Shown: piece by piece, positions 34,144-46,769 of the stretch | How the letters are laid out: each line of letters opens with the position of its first letter | How positions within the stretch are numbered: position 1 is the stretch's first letter | Source of the DNA: Erodium maritimum | Taxonomy: Eukaryota > Streptophyta > Magnoliopsida > Geraniales > Geraniaceae | Assembly: GCA_963921825.1 (NCBI GenBank) | Contig: OY997591.1 | Span: 14,317,515-14,381,514, forward strand | Length of the DNA: 64,000 nucleotides | Direction: 5' to 3' | The notes under the pieces: model-generated | Database searches by the model: none | Told to the model about the DNA's origin: nothing | What the model saw: only the letters and a program-made list of their open reading frames with translations | Program-made: the position numbers and the translations under genes

Positions 34144-37100
34144 TCAAAACTTGCCCTTTCCTCCCCTTTTTCCGCCTCCTTTACCATTCTTGCCACCTTT
34201 ACCATTTTTGCCGAACTTTTTACCACCCTTCCTATCAGATTTGCTCTTCATATAAGACACTCTGTCAGCCTTTTTCTGCCTCTCTTTTCTAACTTGTTCC
34301 AGATCCTTTACTTCAGAACGCACGTGAGCATTAGGTACTGCACGCTGCATCTTTCCACCCTTATAGTTCCTATTATTATTCCCTTGTTGATGACGAGTGT
34401 ATCCTGCAACCGGATGTCAGAAGGAACAGATTAAATAATAATATATATTACAGAACATAAATCATAGCTGTAAAAGTAATAAAGAATTGTTCGATGTTAA
34501 GAAAGCAATTCGTAATCTTTGCACAAAACTGAGAGCATGCATATCGTGACAAGTTACAGAAGAAAAAAAAGTCATTTGTTGTTCATTTTGAACAGAGCTT
34601 GATAAGTGATTCCTTGGAGCTCAACCGATTGACAGGAGTAAGGTTGAGCGCCACCAGTATGAACTATGGCCCATGATGTAACAGAAGAGTGTGGTCTTAA
34701 GTTGATTGCAATGATAAAACAAATGAATATAAAAAACCTCCATATATGATCAAAATGAGGCTATTTGGGGAACTATGCTCCAAAAACTACAATGTTAGTG
34801 TATTGGCTTAGTTTTATTTTTTACAACATGTCTGCTATCATCAGGATATGGTCAAAGTAAATTAGGGAGTACCCTTCAACAATCTTAAAATGGCAAGGTG
34901 TTAACGTAATGACATCAAACAATTAAAGAGAACAGTTTTTCAAACTCCAAAGCATTACCTGATAAGCTAGTGTCTGTCTCACCATTCCTTGCATCTCCTG
35001 TTCCTATTTGGTTATGGGATCTTTCTTTCCACTTCTTGTATATCCCAGTTTTATTACCTTTTGCCCTTACACCACCTTCTGTCTTGATCTACACACCAGA
35101 AGCAAAACAAAATATAAAGGATCCATGCAAATAAGGAAACCTCACAGATGTCAAGAATGATTTAAAAATCATTTACTGATATACACCTATTGGATATTGA
35201 TGCATAGATCACCCAAGGCGAGAAGATGAATCTTTTGTTAAAAAAACAATGAATTAGCTTTTCCATATTACAATGGAATTTTACAAGCATCTCCAAAACC
35301 AGCTTTCTGCAAAATTTTCCATGATCCTAAACAAGACAAGGACCCTTCAGCTCGATCGTGGCACGGTTAAATGAAAACAGTCATCGAACTCGAGGTAGGT
35401 TATTAACCTTGTGAAATAAAAACTAAAGAGCTAAATCAAGTCGAAATTGAATAATTCAGACTAGATATGATCCTTTTAACTCTTTGCGACAACTTCGACA
35501 GGTCATTCTATTTCATAGTAAGCGAACTAACAAGTCCATGATAGGTGGATAAAAGCATGATAGATGTAGAACTAAAAAAGATGGCTGAGTGCATTTCCAT
35601 CTCTGTTTTAGATGTAGTAATAAAAAGACTTGATAATGCTTCCTTTCCTTAGGAAGGGTTCACCATTATTATCTAAAACAAACACAAATTTAACCTACGC
35701 GAAGTTATATACGGCAATTACCTGCCCATGGATAGGTTTGTTTCATTTACATGCCATAAACTTTAAATGAAGAATTGAGTAGCTCTAGATTGATTCAAAC
35801 AAGTCTGAGCCCAAAAGAGTACCTTTCCACTAGCTGTTACACGATCACCATTATTCAACTTGATGTATTTCTTACCCCTCTGTTGCCAAAAAGAAATGAA
35901 ATTAGTAAAATATATAAGCTGCAAGAACTGAACATGTGAATGTTTCAGTACTTTCTTATTTTGTTGGCCAGCTTACCTGACCCCTACAAGACATTCATTC
36001 AACTACCTTGAAAGAAAAAACAAAGGCAGTACCTTATCCCAGTGAAATACAGATTTCTGTTTCTGCATTCCGCTATTATCATCTGCAACTAGATCTACGA
36101 CCGCAGATTCCAACCTACAATTTCGAAGATTGTTACTCGAAGAACCAACCCAGGAAATAAATACAGTATCATGGAATTCAGATAATCAAACTGCCACATG
36201 AATATATAAATATGTCACATATGTAAACATATGATTGTGAATGTCTAAAAAAATCCATACATGATGAGAAAATGGAACACTAACTCCACTGCAAAAGTAA
36301 AAAAGGTACTTATTTTGAAACAGTGATTTTTAAAAAATATTTTTGAAACTAAAAACTAAATGAACTGACATAAAATGTAAATGATGCCAATGAGAGTTCA
36401 GCAATAACCTTATATGTATGCACCCAAGGGGACACCCCAATAGTTCAAGGTTCACACTTCCACAATGAAGATGTGAGTTCGAATCCCATTGGTAAGGGTG
36501 GGGAGGGTTTAAGGAATTTTTTTTAAATGCCTATAAAAAGTAACCTCATACTTCTAGTTGCATATCAAAAGAAAAACATATATTCTCTCCATACTCAGCA
36601 TTCATCATAACTTATTATATAGTAAATTGAGAAAGAGAGAAAAAAGAACCAACAGAACTGAAACACTAGCAACATTAATTAGTAATAAGTAGTGTACACA
36701 GATCTTACCTGTTTGATCCAAAGTCTTGGTTACCCCTAACTGATAGTCCCGCTTCTGAAAGCTGAGGAAAAAACAGCAGGCAAGTTCGGCGGTTAACTAG
36801 ATTTCTAAACAATCTAAGTAATGGAGGAAACATATTAGTTGCAACTATAAATCACGATGAACCATATGATACATTTACTAGAAATTTACATAAGGAACAC
36901 AAGTAACATACATGATTTGTTGGAACTGAGCTTATAAAATATTCTTCGTCCTTGTAGCTCTTTGCCTTTCGTTTAGTACCACGAACTTCGAACATAAAAT
37001 GAAAAAAAAAATCAATCACAGGAAAAGGAACATTTATGTTTCCATAGAGATTTTCGGTCAAATAAAGTTCAAACCTTTTTTCCCCTTTTCCTTTGGGATA

Positions 37101-40100
37101 GTGATATCCGGTTCCGGCTCCTGAAAGTATAATATAGTCTATTAAACTACATAAAATCACATATAAAGAATCTTTAATGCAACATACCACATGAGAGAAC
37201 TTACCTCTTCAACATCTTTCCTCGAGCGCTGCTGCTGTACTAAATTAATGATCTTCTCGTGGACATCTCTTTTTCGCTTCATTACATCAACCCATTGACT
37301 AGCAGGACCCTGCAAGCAAGCCATAATCAAAACATATTCGGGACTATTTTGACACTTTCACCTCACTTTTTTCCTCTTTCTTCAGAAAGAGTGCTCAGGT
37401 TAAGATCAAGCATGCACATCAACATGCTATCAATGTAATAAGAGCTGCAAGTTACCTGTGCATGTTTCGATTTGGCAGCTTCACCTTCAGCTTCAAGAAT
37501 GGTCTGTTTGGGTCTGGTATAAATCATCCAAGAGCAGTTAAAACTTAGCAAAATTGCAATATAAAAAGGTAAGATGAAGAAAAACATGTCCATAGCACAA
37601 GATATCTAAAATAAATTATTAAAGGGTGAATCGTCAAAAGTTTTGAGTAAAACCTGAATGATTTCAAGCGCTCTGAAAAAGCCATTGCCATTAACTCTCC
37701 ACCACCTAAAAGATTTTTGTAGATTGGATGTAACCCAGGAGGTGGCAGACTTTTTGCTCTTTTAATGGACTCCCTCGCAGGTAAGGGTTTTGTCTTTGAA
37801 TACAAACGAAAAGCATTTGTACAGGTTTTTTGCAAGGCACTTAGTTCGGCAGATGAATCAATAATTTCTCGAACTCTGTCTGAAATAAGATCAATAACTG
37901 TTTGAGGGAAGCGCCCATAAACAGTTTCTCTATTTTCAATGGCTTTATCAATTTTGGACATCACACCGTCCATATCTAGCAACACCTCCTCCTCTGAGGG
38001 TGCAGGTCTGATTGGTTTGGAGAGAAATAGATGAAGATCTAGAGCGTAAGCCATATCCTCCGGGGTCAAAAAAGAATAGGCAGTACCAGTTCGACCTGCT
38101 CTTGCAACTCGCCCTACTCGATGAACAAAAATTTTAGGCTTTGGGGGAAAATCCCAGTTGATAACATTATCAAGCAACGGTATATCAATTCCCCTAGCAG
38201 CAATATCAGTCACAATTAGCAACATAGTCTTCCTTGACCTAAACCTTGATACGTTAATCTTGCGAGCATCTTGGTCCATGTCACCATAACACACAGATGG
38301 TTCAATACCTTCTTCTCTAAACAAAATATTGAGGAACTCCACGTGATGTTTTGTTGAAACAAATATCAATGTTTGCTCTTTACTATCAATTTGTTCCCTT
38401 ACCAAATACAGCAAAGCAGCATATTTTTCCTCCTGCCGCAAGGTGAAAAAGGTTAGCTTCAAGTCAGGACTAATCTTAGTTTCCACATCAAGCCGCACAA
38501 GATGAGGATCACGCAGACCAGCCTTGGCAAACTCAGCAAGGGCACTCGGTAAAGTTGCACTGAAAAGCAATGTTTGACGATTCTCACTAAGCTGAGCAAG
38601 TATCTTATGCAATTGTTCAGCAAAACCCCTTTCAAACAGACAATCCGCTTCATCAAATACCACATACTCCACAGTGCGCAATGACATATCATCCACCTCC
38701 GTCAAATGGTGCATGAGCCTACCAGGAGTTGCAATTATAATATCAGGATTCTGAGCTAACTCTTCAAATTGACTATCCATGCTATCACCACCGACTAGTA
38801 GACTAATACGGAGATCTGAATGAACACAATTTAGGCCATCCAATTCAGTTAACAAATAAAATTAAATCAAATCGTAAAGTTCATCAATCAATGCCTAAAA
38901 ATATGAATACGGGTAATAAGATATTATAATTCTGACACTACATGCATTCCAAAATAAGTGTCCTCTTGTATCTTTGACAAAAAAAATAAGGATGGTGGAG
39001 TTTAGAGGTCCACTATCCCTATAAAAGCAAAAAATGAAGCTTAATATCTCAAAAAGTTTAAAAAGAATAAGAAAACCCTAACTCCAGATTTTTTCTCTTC
39101 TTCCCTTCAATTTTGGCCCTTCCCCGTGATTTTGATTCTGTCCAATCTTGGTCGCTGGTCCTGGGACCGATTGATGCTCTAGCTTAGAACATTTTTCAAA
39201 GTTTAGGACTATTGCAAGCTTCTTGTTATTATTAATTTTATTCCACTTTCAAGTCCTCAAATACTTGATTTTTATTCCACTTATGACCTGTAATAGTGTG
39301 GCTATTTGATTGAAATGTAGTATATTATTTGTGTACAATCATACTAGGTTTGTGGTTGTAAATTTTGAGCATTATCATCATCCTATGCACCCTCTAAATA
39401 AACAGGTGTGCTATGAGATCGCCTCAAGGCTTACGCCTTAGGAGGCGGAGGGAAAATGCCTCAGACCTGTTTCCATCTTTAACTACAATATTAAGCCGCT
39501 TCTGCCAACACACCTAAAAACTCATCCCAATACGGAGCCACCTCTAATAAACTCTACCAAGGAACGCTAAATTGGTGATACTTTAATGTACATTCAGATT
39601 AACTTCTCCAAAGCATTATATGCAGGCATTATAGAAGTCATTAACATATGAGGGACATCTCAAACAGTACCTAGCCTTGCTCCACTACTTAAAACCTCCC
39701 ACCAAAAAATTCTCAAATAAAAAAGAAACTAAATATTTTGCTTAGCAATTCTAATTTTGGGTCATAAGATATATGAGCTAAAATGCCTGAAATTATAAAA
39801 GTTTCAATATTTGCTCATCCATAACAATAATATCAAACAGTGATGGTTGAAATAATTCTCAGGAACAAATTACCTGTGAATTTACCGAGTTCCTGGGTGA
39901 ACTTGAGAGTCTGGAGCGCCAAGTCCCGGGTGGGAGACATGATGAGAGCCCTGACACCGCCGAGGGGGACATGCTGGTTCAGGCGCTCAATCATGGGCAC
40001 GAGGAAAGCGGCGGTTTTTCCGGAGCCAGTACGCGCCATGGCCACAACATCGACGCCTGAGAGTATGAGAGGCATCGTTTTCCTCTGAATGGGAGTGGGC

Positions 40101-40249
40101 ACCTTGTAGCCCTTCCGTTTGATTGCTCTGAAGACATTGGGGCTCAATCCAAGCGACTCGAACCCTCCAGATTTAGCCTTCTTCTGGTGCTTCTCTATTC
40201 GATTCAGCTCCGCTTTGGAGCTCGCGTAAATTGGCTCCGCTTTCACCAT
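34144..40249 (-). CDS. RH29: DEAD-box ATP-dependent RNA helicase 29 (DDX54/Dbp10 type)
   Basis: Exons in gene order: 40249-39874, 38815-37654, 37513-37456, 37309-37205, 37120-37075, 36985-36912, 36761-36709, 36114-36033, 35879-35823, 35088-34959, 34403-34144. The frame is open over 800 aa. This family unwinds RNA in the nucleolus during 60S ribosomal subunit assembly. Motifs: Q motif with Gln55, GSGKT (75-79), PTRDLA (106-111), TPGRL (155-159), DEAD (180-183), SAT (211-213), TDIAARGID (328-336) and [13 protein letters not shown] (357-369). A DBP10CT-like region follows, with [16 protein letters not shown] and then [22 protein letters not shown]. The tail is a basic Lys/Gly-rich stretch ([20 protein letters not shown]), which in this family aids RNA binding and nucleolar retention. 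I chose the Met at 40249 because the next residues align with the Arabidopsis N-terminus; an in-frame Met at 40360 would add 37 unconserved residues. The exon 8/9 border could shift by a few bases. Confidence 0.94.
36415..36535 (+). mobile_element. tRNA-derived SINE-like insertion in RH29 intron 7
   Basis: Contains a good pol III B box (GAGTTCGAATCCC, about 36475-36487) and, about 40 bases upstream, an A-box-like stretch around AATAGTTCAAGG. It ends in a T-rich run at 36519-36528. Boundaries are approximate and no duplication was identified. Confidence 0.45.
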
Positions 40250-40949
40250 TCTTAACGAACAAAGCTTCCGCGCGAATAACAGCGGCGGTGAGTTGAAGGG
40301 TTTGGCTTGGTAGAGTAGAGAGAAGGCAGAGCGCCAATATAAATTAGTATAAAGGCTCAAAAATCTGATTTTTTCAAATCATATTTCAAATTAGTCTAAA
40401 GCCCAATATAAATGTGTAAAGGCCCAAAACAAATGTGATTTACCCTAACAACTTTCGACCAAATCAAAAAAGAAAGCCAAATAGCACTTCTTGATTCTTT
40501 CCATCTTCTCCACAATATGTTATGGCTATTTTTTTTTGCAGATAATTTTGTTATTTTTAATTTTTATACCCGCTGCTACACATCCGTTGCTTTATTTGTT
40601 GTTTTTCAATTTCAATTTTTCCACCTAAAAATGCCGAAACTTTGAGTTTTTTTTCATCACTTCCTTCTCTTTGTTAATTGTCTGATCGAATTTTTCTCTA
40701 AAATCTTCAATCTCTCAACTTCTCTAAAAAAACCCCAAAATTGTGTTTTTTTGTTGAAGCCCAAAATTCTTCTCAGGTATGTATGTTGAATATTCTATTT
40801 TTTTAATTATGTTAAGAACTCTTACTCCTAGTCCAATGTCCACTGTAAAAAAATATGATTTTTTTTTTGTATGTGTTCAATTTTCAGTGTAAAAAAATGA
40901 ATTTGTATTTGTGTATTGTCGTGGGGTTACTTGGTAGGGCTGTGCGAGC
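40250..40949. other. Promoter region of RH29 and AT-rich spacer
   Basis: The helicase leader and promoter should lie in about 40250-40400. The rest is AT- and T-rich without recognised features. Confidence 0.4.
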
Positions 40950-42812
40950 AAGGTCGGCTCAAGCGTTAAGCGAGTTAAGCAACCGCTTAAAGCCTCAAAT
41001 TGAAACTAGAAAAAAAAATCCATTATTGAATATATATTTTTATGATCAAAGTAAAAAAATGTGAAGCAAACGTACGGGAGATACAATAAGTACTGATTTG
41101 ATATATCCTACTTCTTTGGAAAAAAAATCGCTCTGCCTTCTCTCTACCAAGCCAACCCTTAGATCGGCATCCTCGAGGCCACCGACGACGAGCTCGTCCT
41201 TGTCGTTGGTGGCTACACTCCTCCTTCAACCTTTACTCCTATTCCCCTCCCTCTTCTCTGCGTTTCTCCTCTTCCCTCACCTCTAACCGCTACTTCTCCG
41301 CCTCCTCACCGCGTCTCCGACCGTCGTTGGAAGTAGATCGGGTAGTGGGAAGCTTTTCTTCTCCAACTTTGGAGTCGATGGCTCCATATCTACAACCATT
41401 TCGGTCGTCGGCGTCACTTTTCCTCCACCTTCTTTGGCCCGCCGCGTGACTCTCTCCTTCTCGAAGCTCACTATGTTCTGATCTGGAGTGGGAGGTTCTT
41501 CAAGTCGATTGATGGCCCTAGATCTACTCGGTGGTCGTTGGGTTGGGGTTTTATAGTTTGAGGTGATGTGAGGGTTGTTGTAACCCCTTGTTGGGTGTGT
41601 TTGTCTGTTGATTCTAGGTTCAATAGCCATTGTTGTGTTTATGTTAGATTTATCCGGGTTCAAGACATGTGTGTTATGTTTTACCTATTGTTTGGGTTGG
41701 TTCTGTAGTTTGAGGTGCTGTGAGGCATGCTCTTTGGTTGTAATGAGGGTAATTGTCACGCCCCAAATGCGGTTTTGACCAGACTCGAGACGTGAACTAA
41801 GAATAATAATTATTATTATAAAAGGAATTTTAAAATATATAAACTCCAAAATGATAATCCAAAACCAATAACTCTGACAATACAAGTTAACAGCTTGAAA
41901 ACCAAGTAATAAATATGTTTAATACCAAAAGGAAAGTACGTCTTTAGACCATACAAAAACTAAGACTCTCTAGCTCCCAAGCTTCGAGACGTCCTCTAGA
42001 TCAAATCCTGTAGAACAGTAAAGGAGAGGGGTGAGCTTTCGCTCAGTAGGAAAAAGTAGTTAAGGGAATGAGCTATCCGCTCACCACCACGGGTAACCGT
42101 CCACTTAGGGCATACTAGACAGCACAACAACTAGCGACACCCACAGGAGTCACATAATCACAAACCATACTCACATGACCATAACCACGCTTAATCACAT
42201 CACTTACCCAATAATCAAGCAAAAAATACACATTAAAGCAATCACAAGTCCCATACAGCAGTCCCCCCGTCACCGGCTTCCATAGCACGACTCCACCATA
42301 TCGTACCGGAACACACAGCCTCGACCTAGATATCTTCCCGGATCACACAGCATCGGAGTACAACTCATAATAAATATACCGGACCGGCAGACACCTCGGT
42401 CGGATATCTTCCCGTACCACACAACATCGGGGTATAAATCACACAACCCTCGACTGGGAGGTCCGACTGTGATTTTGTGTGTGTTCGACAAGGGAGGTCC
42501 GGCGGGAGGTACGGCGCGGCTGGTCCGGCGAGTAAGGTGGGCGCAGGAGGTCCAGCGACGGCGAGGAAGGTGTGTCTCTGACTCTCTGTCTCTGATCGTT
42601 AACCAATTGGAATGTGAATGGGGAAGAGGAAGGGACGCGTTTCAGCGTTTGGTTTGGAATAGCCGAGTATTACTCGTGCGTTTAGGCTTTGTATTAAAAC
42701 CAATTGTAAAACACTAAAACCGTTTCTGTATTTGGGCTTTTTTTATACCCTCAAAAAAAAATTCTTGAGCCCCAAGCCATTGCTTGGGCTGCTTGGCCTC
42801 AGGTCCGGCACT
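40950..42812. mobile_element. TIR DNA transposon remnant, possibly hAT
   Basis: The left end (GGTCGGCTCAAGCGTTAAGC and on to GCTTAAAGCCTCAA) and the complement of the right end (GCCGGACCTGAGGCCAAGCAG and on to GGCTTGGGGCTCAA) align over about 45 bases at roughly 65% identity. This GGCCGG..CTAAGC type of end resembles hAT-like elements from memory. No transposase is present. The LTR-like copy at 41754-42460 lies inside it. The target duplication is unclear. Confidence 0.4.
41754..42460 (-). mobile_element. LTR-like unit, truncated reverse copy
   Basis: Begins TGTCACGCCCCAAATGCGGTT, the complement of the end of the unit at 5836-7332, and shares several blocks with it, including GGGGTGAGCTTTCGCTCAGTAG. 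It lacks the part matching about 5836-6400. No gag or pol sequence nearby. Confidence 0.4.
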
Positions 42813-43079
42813 TACTCGAACTAAATCCCCAATACTACTTGACGATCAGTACGCTTGTCGTGTCATTCCAAGTGTTAATTTTTAGGGTGTCAGCAGGATC
42901 GTTGTTCTGTCGAGTTGGGTTGCGTCCGAGTCGCCCCAACCAGAGGCATGTATCAACCAGTAGAACAAATATGCACGCAAATCATGTTGGTTGGCACGAT
43001 TAAAATGGAAGTGTATTTCCTCGATCGTCATGAAAGCATCGACCATGTACTATTGTAAAAGACGACCAACATTAATTAG

Positions 43080-44690
43080 GGTTCACCCTTTGTTTACGTG
43101 TTGTTAGAACATGTATGCATAATATTCGCACATAGTGACAAACTAGCGGGCCTCGGTAGATCCTTCAGGGAACACAAGGTCGATGTCATTGTGGAATCCA
43201 TCCTCACTATATGGATGGATAAGGGAGTACTAAAGAACCATGAAATTAATATGGATATGGGTCACACATTGGAGGCCAGAAGGGTGGTGGTGCACAACAA
43301 CATCCCGCTCAAATGATCCATCATTGAAGTCACCAATTATAAGCCCGATAACTTCATTTTGGGAAGGTTGATCATATTGTTGACCATGGGTGTGACAGTT
43401 ATTAATGAGATAGAGATGGAAAGGTTCGTCGGGGTTGGCTTCATATTGATCTCGAGTAGTGTGAAAGGATGAAATCAGGTTATTGTGTGTGTCCAACATG
43501 GCTGATATATCTTGAATAAGACTATCGTCGAGACCATCCCTTAGAGCTCCTCGACTGAGAATTGCACGCCTATTTGAGATTTCATGTTGTATATCATATA
43601 TATAGAGTTTAGAAAATTGTGGGCAGCTCCCATCAACTGGCAAAAGCAAGCCAATATTATGGCAATTTTGGCCACTGACTCTATAGACGTAAAAGGCATT
43701 GTCGTGGTTAACTGTGACATCTATTCGGTCTCTAGTGGATGTCATTGCAAACATTGCTAATAAAGTTCCTATTTTGCAACGGAAGTTGGCACCACGCGGG
43801 TTGGACCTTGCTTGGAGTAAGGCTTCAAGTAAAGGTGGGGGTTTTGGGATCAAAAGAAAGCAGACATGGCCTGCAGAGCGACAGAGCATGAAGACGGGAT
43901 CCCGGGTAAAACCTCATGAATGGGTATGTTCTTAAGGCCACATCATGGAATCACACCCCTAACAAGTACATGTGGGGGCGACGAAAGACCATGGTACATA
44001 AACTACACGACAAAGAGAAAAGCATTAGGGTGGTAGTGCAAAGTAGAAGTGAACATGGGAATAACATAATTTGGGAGGTAACGAGGATGGAACCTTGTTT
44101 GCGGGGGCTAGTTAGGACATGGACTTCTTATTGCGAGGTGAGTGGACGTAAAGGTTGGCCCGTAGTACCTGTATCATGAATAGGTGTGTCAGCCAAAAAA
44201 CTGTTAGCTGTGGGAAAAACTAGTTATGTAATGGGAGAGAGCAATTCAATGGATGACACGTTCATAACTTAGCGAAAGAGACATACTAGCTGAGATTGTC
44301 GCGAGCGAAGAAAGAGGACCAAAAGGAGGGGGCGGATAGGCGGGCACGTCAGCCATGGTTAGAGGCGCCTGAACCACTAGCTCTAAGGACTGGCCTCTTT
44401 CGCTTAAAGCTGATAGTCGGGTGTGCAACAACATCATTCTCATAAGTGTGCACGTAATGATGAGGCGTATGTGCTTGTGTATCTATAGTAGGTGCTGGGA
44501 CGGGTGGTGGGAGGTTAGTGGGCAACGCGAGTGGGTGGGACACCCATAGTAATGCAAGTTGTGGTTGAACAACAACGAGGGGCACATGGGAAGGAGTCGT
44601 GCCATAATAAAGGTGGTTGAGAACACCGGGGTCAAAATTCGACATGGTATTGATATGGTGTGGGCTGGTTACGGGATGCATTTACATTTC
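43080..44690 (-). mobile_element. Helitron relic (Rep/helicase N-terminal region)
   Basis: The frame 43889-43230 (219 codons) matches the Helitron helicase-like N region of plants: NPRGANFRCKIGTLLAMFAMTS, then VYRVSGQNCHNIGLLLP, FSKLYIYDIQHEISNRR, DISAMLDTHNNLISSF, NEVIGLIIGDF and RDVVVHH. Downstream to about 43080 the homology goes on in broken form (HPYSEDGFHNDIDL with stops in between). The Rep catalytic His/Tyr motifs and the helicase are missing, so the copy is truncated. The Pro/His-rich frame at 44681-44349 may belong to its upstream part. Helitron termini (5' TC, 3' hairpin and CTRR) were not located. Confidence 0.7.
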
Positions 44691-45183
44691 CATGAATCGA
44701 TGAACATCGGCTACCATTCGTTGTTAACTTGTTATAGTCGCCAAACTTATACCTGTTTGAATAAGTACTAGACGACGACGAAGTCTAGCATAACCGGTTG
44801 ACACATTGCGTGCGTAGTCAAGGTCACCATGGGAGGGAGGGTTGGATGTAACCAGAGAGCGAAGACCAAACTCAATAAGGCGACACCTATTCAAACGGGC
44901 TATGATGCAAAGACAATGAACCAATTTGGCCACCTCTTTAGGAGTTTCCATTGGGTTGTGATGTACTGTACAACCTAGGATGAAGCAAAAAAATATAGTC
45001 AAAGTAAAGTCACCATTATTGGAGGAAGACCATGTCATAACTAGGTAATTGAAAACAAAGCATATGTAAAGAAGAAACACATGCAAAGAGAGTGAGAACA
45101 ATATGTTTACTCGAGGAATAACACACATTTATTGAACGTGGGAAAAAGTAGGCAACCCATATAATAAGGGTAAGCAATACAAA

Positions 45184-45384
45184 TTGGGCGCGGAAGAATT
45201 GTATCGATGCCTTGATTGTATGCATTGGGCGTGGAAGAGTTTTCCAAAAGTGCATCAGGGGTTTCACGAGCGAGACGATCATTCTGGACCTACGTTCATG
45301 GTTGAAGCAGTTGCGGAACCCGACATATGGATTTGGCACGCATACTTTGTATGCCGGGTTCGGACAACGATGTTAATGTTTTGA
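45184..45384 (+). pseudogene. PIF/Harbinger transposase fragment
   Basis: A 66-codon frame reads LYRCLDCMHWAWKSFPKVHQ and then GPTFMVEAVAEPDIWIWHAY. DCMHW.WK..P and GPT..LEAVA....WIWHA(F/Y)F are hallmarks of the plant PIF/Harbinger DDE transposase (Plant_tran family), the first including a catalytic Asp. Just past the frame a shifted reading continues toward SNNDVNVLN. Most of the transposase is absent. Confidence 0.75.
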
Positions 45385-46769
45385 ACCACAATTAACATGT
45401 TCAATGTTTTTCTTTTCAATCGCTGTACTCGGTTTCGAACACGTTCGTTTCATTTTGTACTCGAAAACCTACCCCGCAATGTTCGAAATAAACGCGACCT
45501 TTTAATTTGTCTTGTGTGGCCGATTCTTCACTTGTTCACATGCACCAATTATGCCACATTAATTGTTTGACCTATTCTATCTCATTGGATAATATTTAGA
45601 AATTTCTAAAATCAAACCCTACGATTCTGCCTCTCCTATTTAAAGTCATCCCAAATACAGAATCATCATCAACTCTTTCTCTTCAATATTCTCTTCAAAA
45701 CAAAATCGACAACGAGTTCTTATTTTATTCAACACCGAATTTTAAAAGGTCTCCTACTTGAATCGATGTGCAGGAGAGGCGACAAGTGGTTGCGTGGATG
45801 CTTCACGCTCACGCCACCTGAGAGTATTGGCACCATCTATACGAGGACCGACAATCCATGGCTTCGGCTCCATTTCCTCGGTCCGAGAAGTAGATCAAAG
45901 ATCACTGGCAAAAGAACAACATCCGGGTGAAGTGATTCGAGTTGGGGTTCTTGCAGGCTTGACATGAGCTCGGTCCAACCGCCACCGAAGCCGATGTGCT
46001 CCTCGAGGCCAACCGTACGCATGCCCTTAATGTCGACCTCCCCTTCAACAAGTATGAGTGGTGGGCGACTGTTCGGGAATGTCTGAAATGGCGCCTGGTG
46101 GACGGGTTCGCCAACCTCTAGTTCTCATCCGCTCGGGTTGGTCAATGGTGTATTTTGTTGGTTCTTGGATTTTGGTGTTTATCAGGTTAGCGTTACAGTT
46201 TCCTTTGCTCGTTATCAAAAATAATAATTTATCTTCGTTTTTACTTGTTATTTAGTTTTTTTACATTGAACTTGAAATAGACAGAATCTGTGACGGAATT
46301 AGAATTAGACCCACGAATTAGATCAAATGTCCACTAATTTCCAAAAAAAAAATCAACCTAGTTTGACTCGTCTAATCCCACATGTTGTCTAAGTTTTGTA
46401 ATGGTAGTCATCCAATACAAAAATCAAAAGAACCTATACATTCCCCATTGAAATTTATAATTACACGAAACACGTCCTATATCCGAATCTAAAATTCTAT
46501 TCCCATCTCCACCATCCTTTCTTGCGTAGTCAAAAGACTGCAAACCTGTCGTCCTCTTCCCAATCAAATTCGAATTCACTACTTGCAATTTCTCACTGAT
46601 TGTCGAATTTCGTGATCAAACGCAGCTCCAATTTCACCGAGAACTGGCTGGCCTTGCAGGTTTCCTCTTTCTTTCCGATTGCCCTAATTTGCTCCATGTG
46701 ATTTGCTTGTTTTGTCAACTTGCTTATCGATTTTGGTACTTTTTGATGTTCAAGTTTTGTGCAAATAGT
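45385..46769. other. Spacer and leader of the lipase gene
   Basis: 45725-46135 has overlapping open frames on both strands without recognisable domains and ends in a retroposon-like CTCGTTATCAAAAATAATAA; I left it uncalled. The lipase leader probably lies at about 46530-46658 with a donor at CTTGCAG|GTTTCC (46659) and an acceptor at AAATAG (46768) just before the ATG, that is a 5'-UTR intron. Confidence 0.45.

Noticed and set aside
36470-36490. tRNA gene suggested by GAGTTCGAATCCC
   Set aside because: No cloverleaf can be formed around it; better explained as the B box of a SINE.
45725-46135. Possible gene fragment with frames on both strands
   Set aside because: GC-rich frames on both strands without a recognisable domain; likely transposon remnant, but no ends identified.
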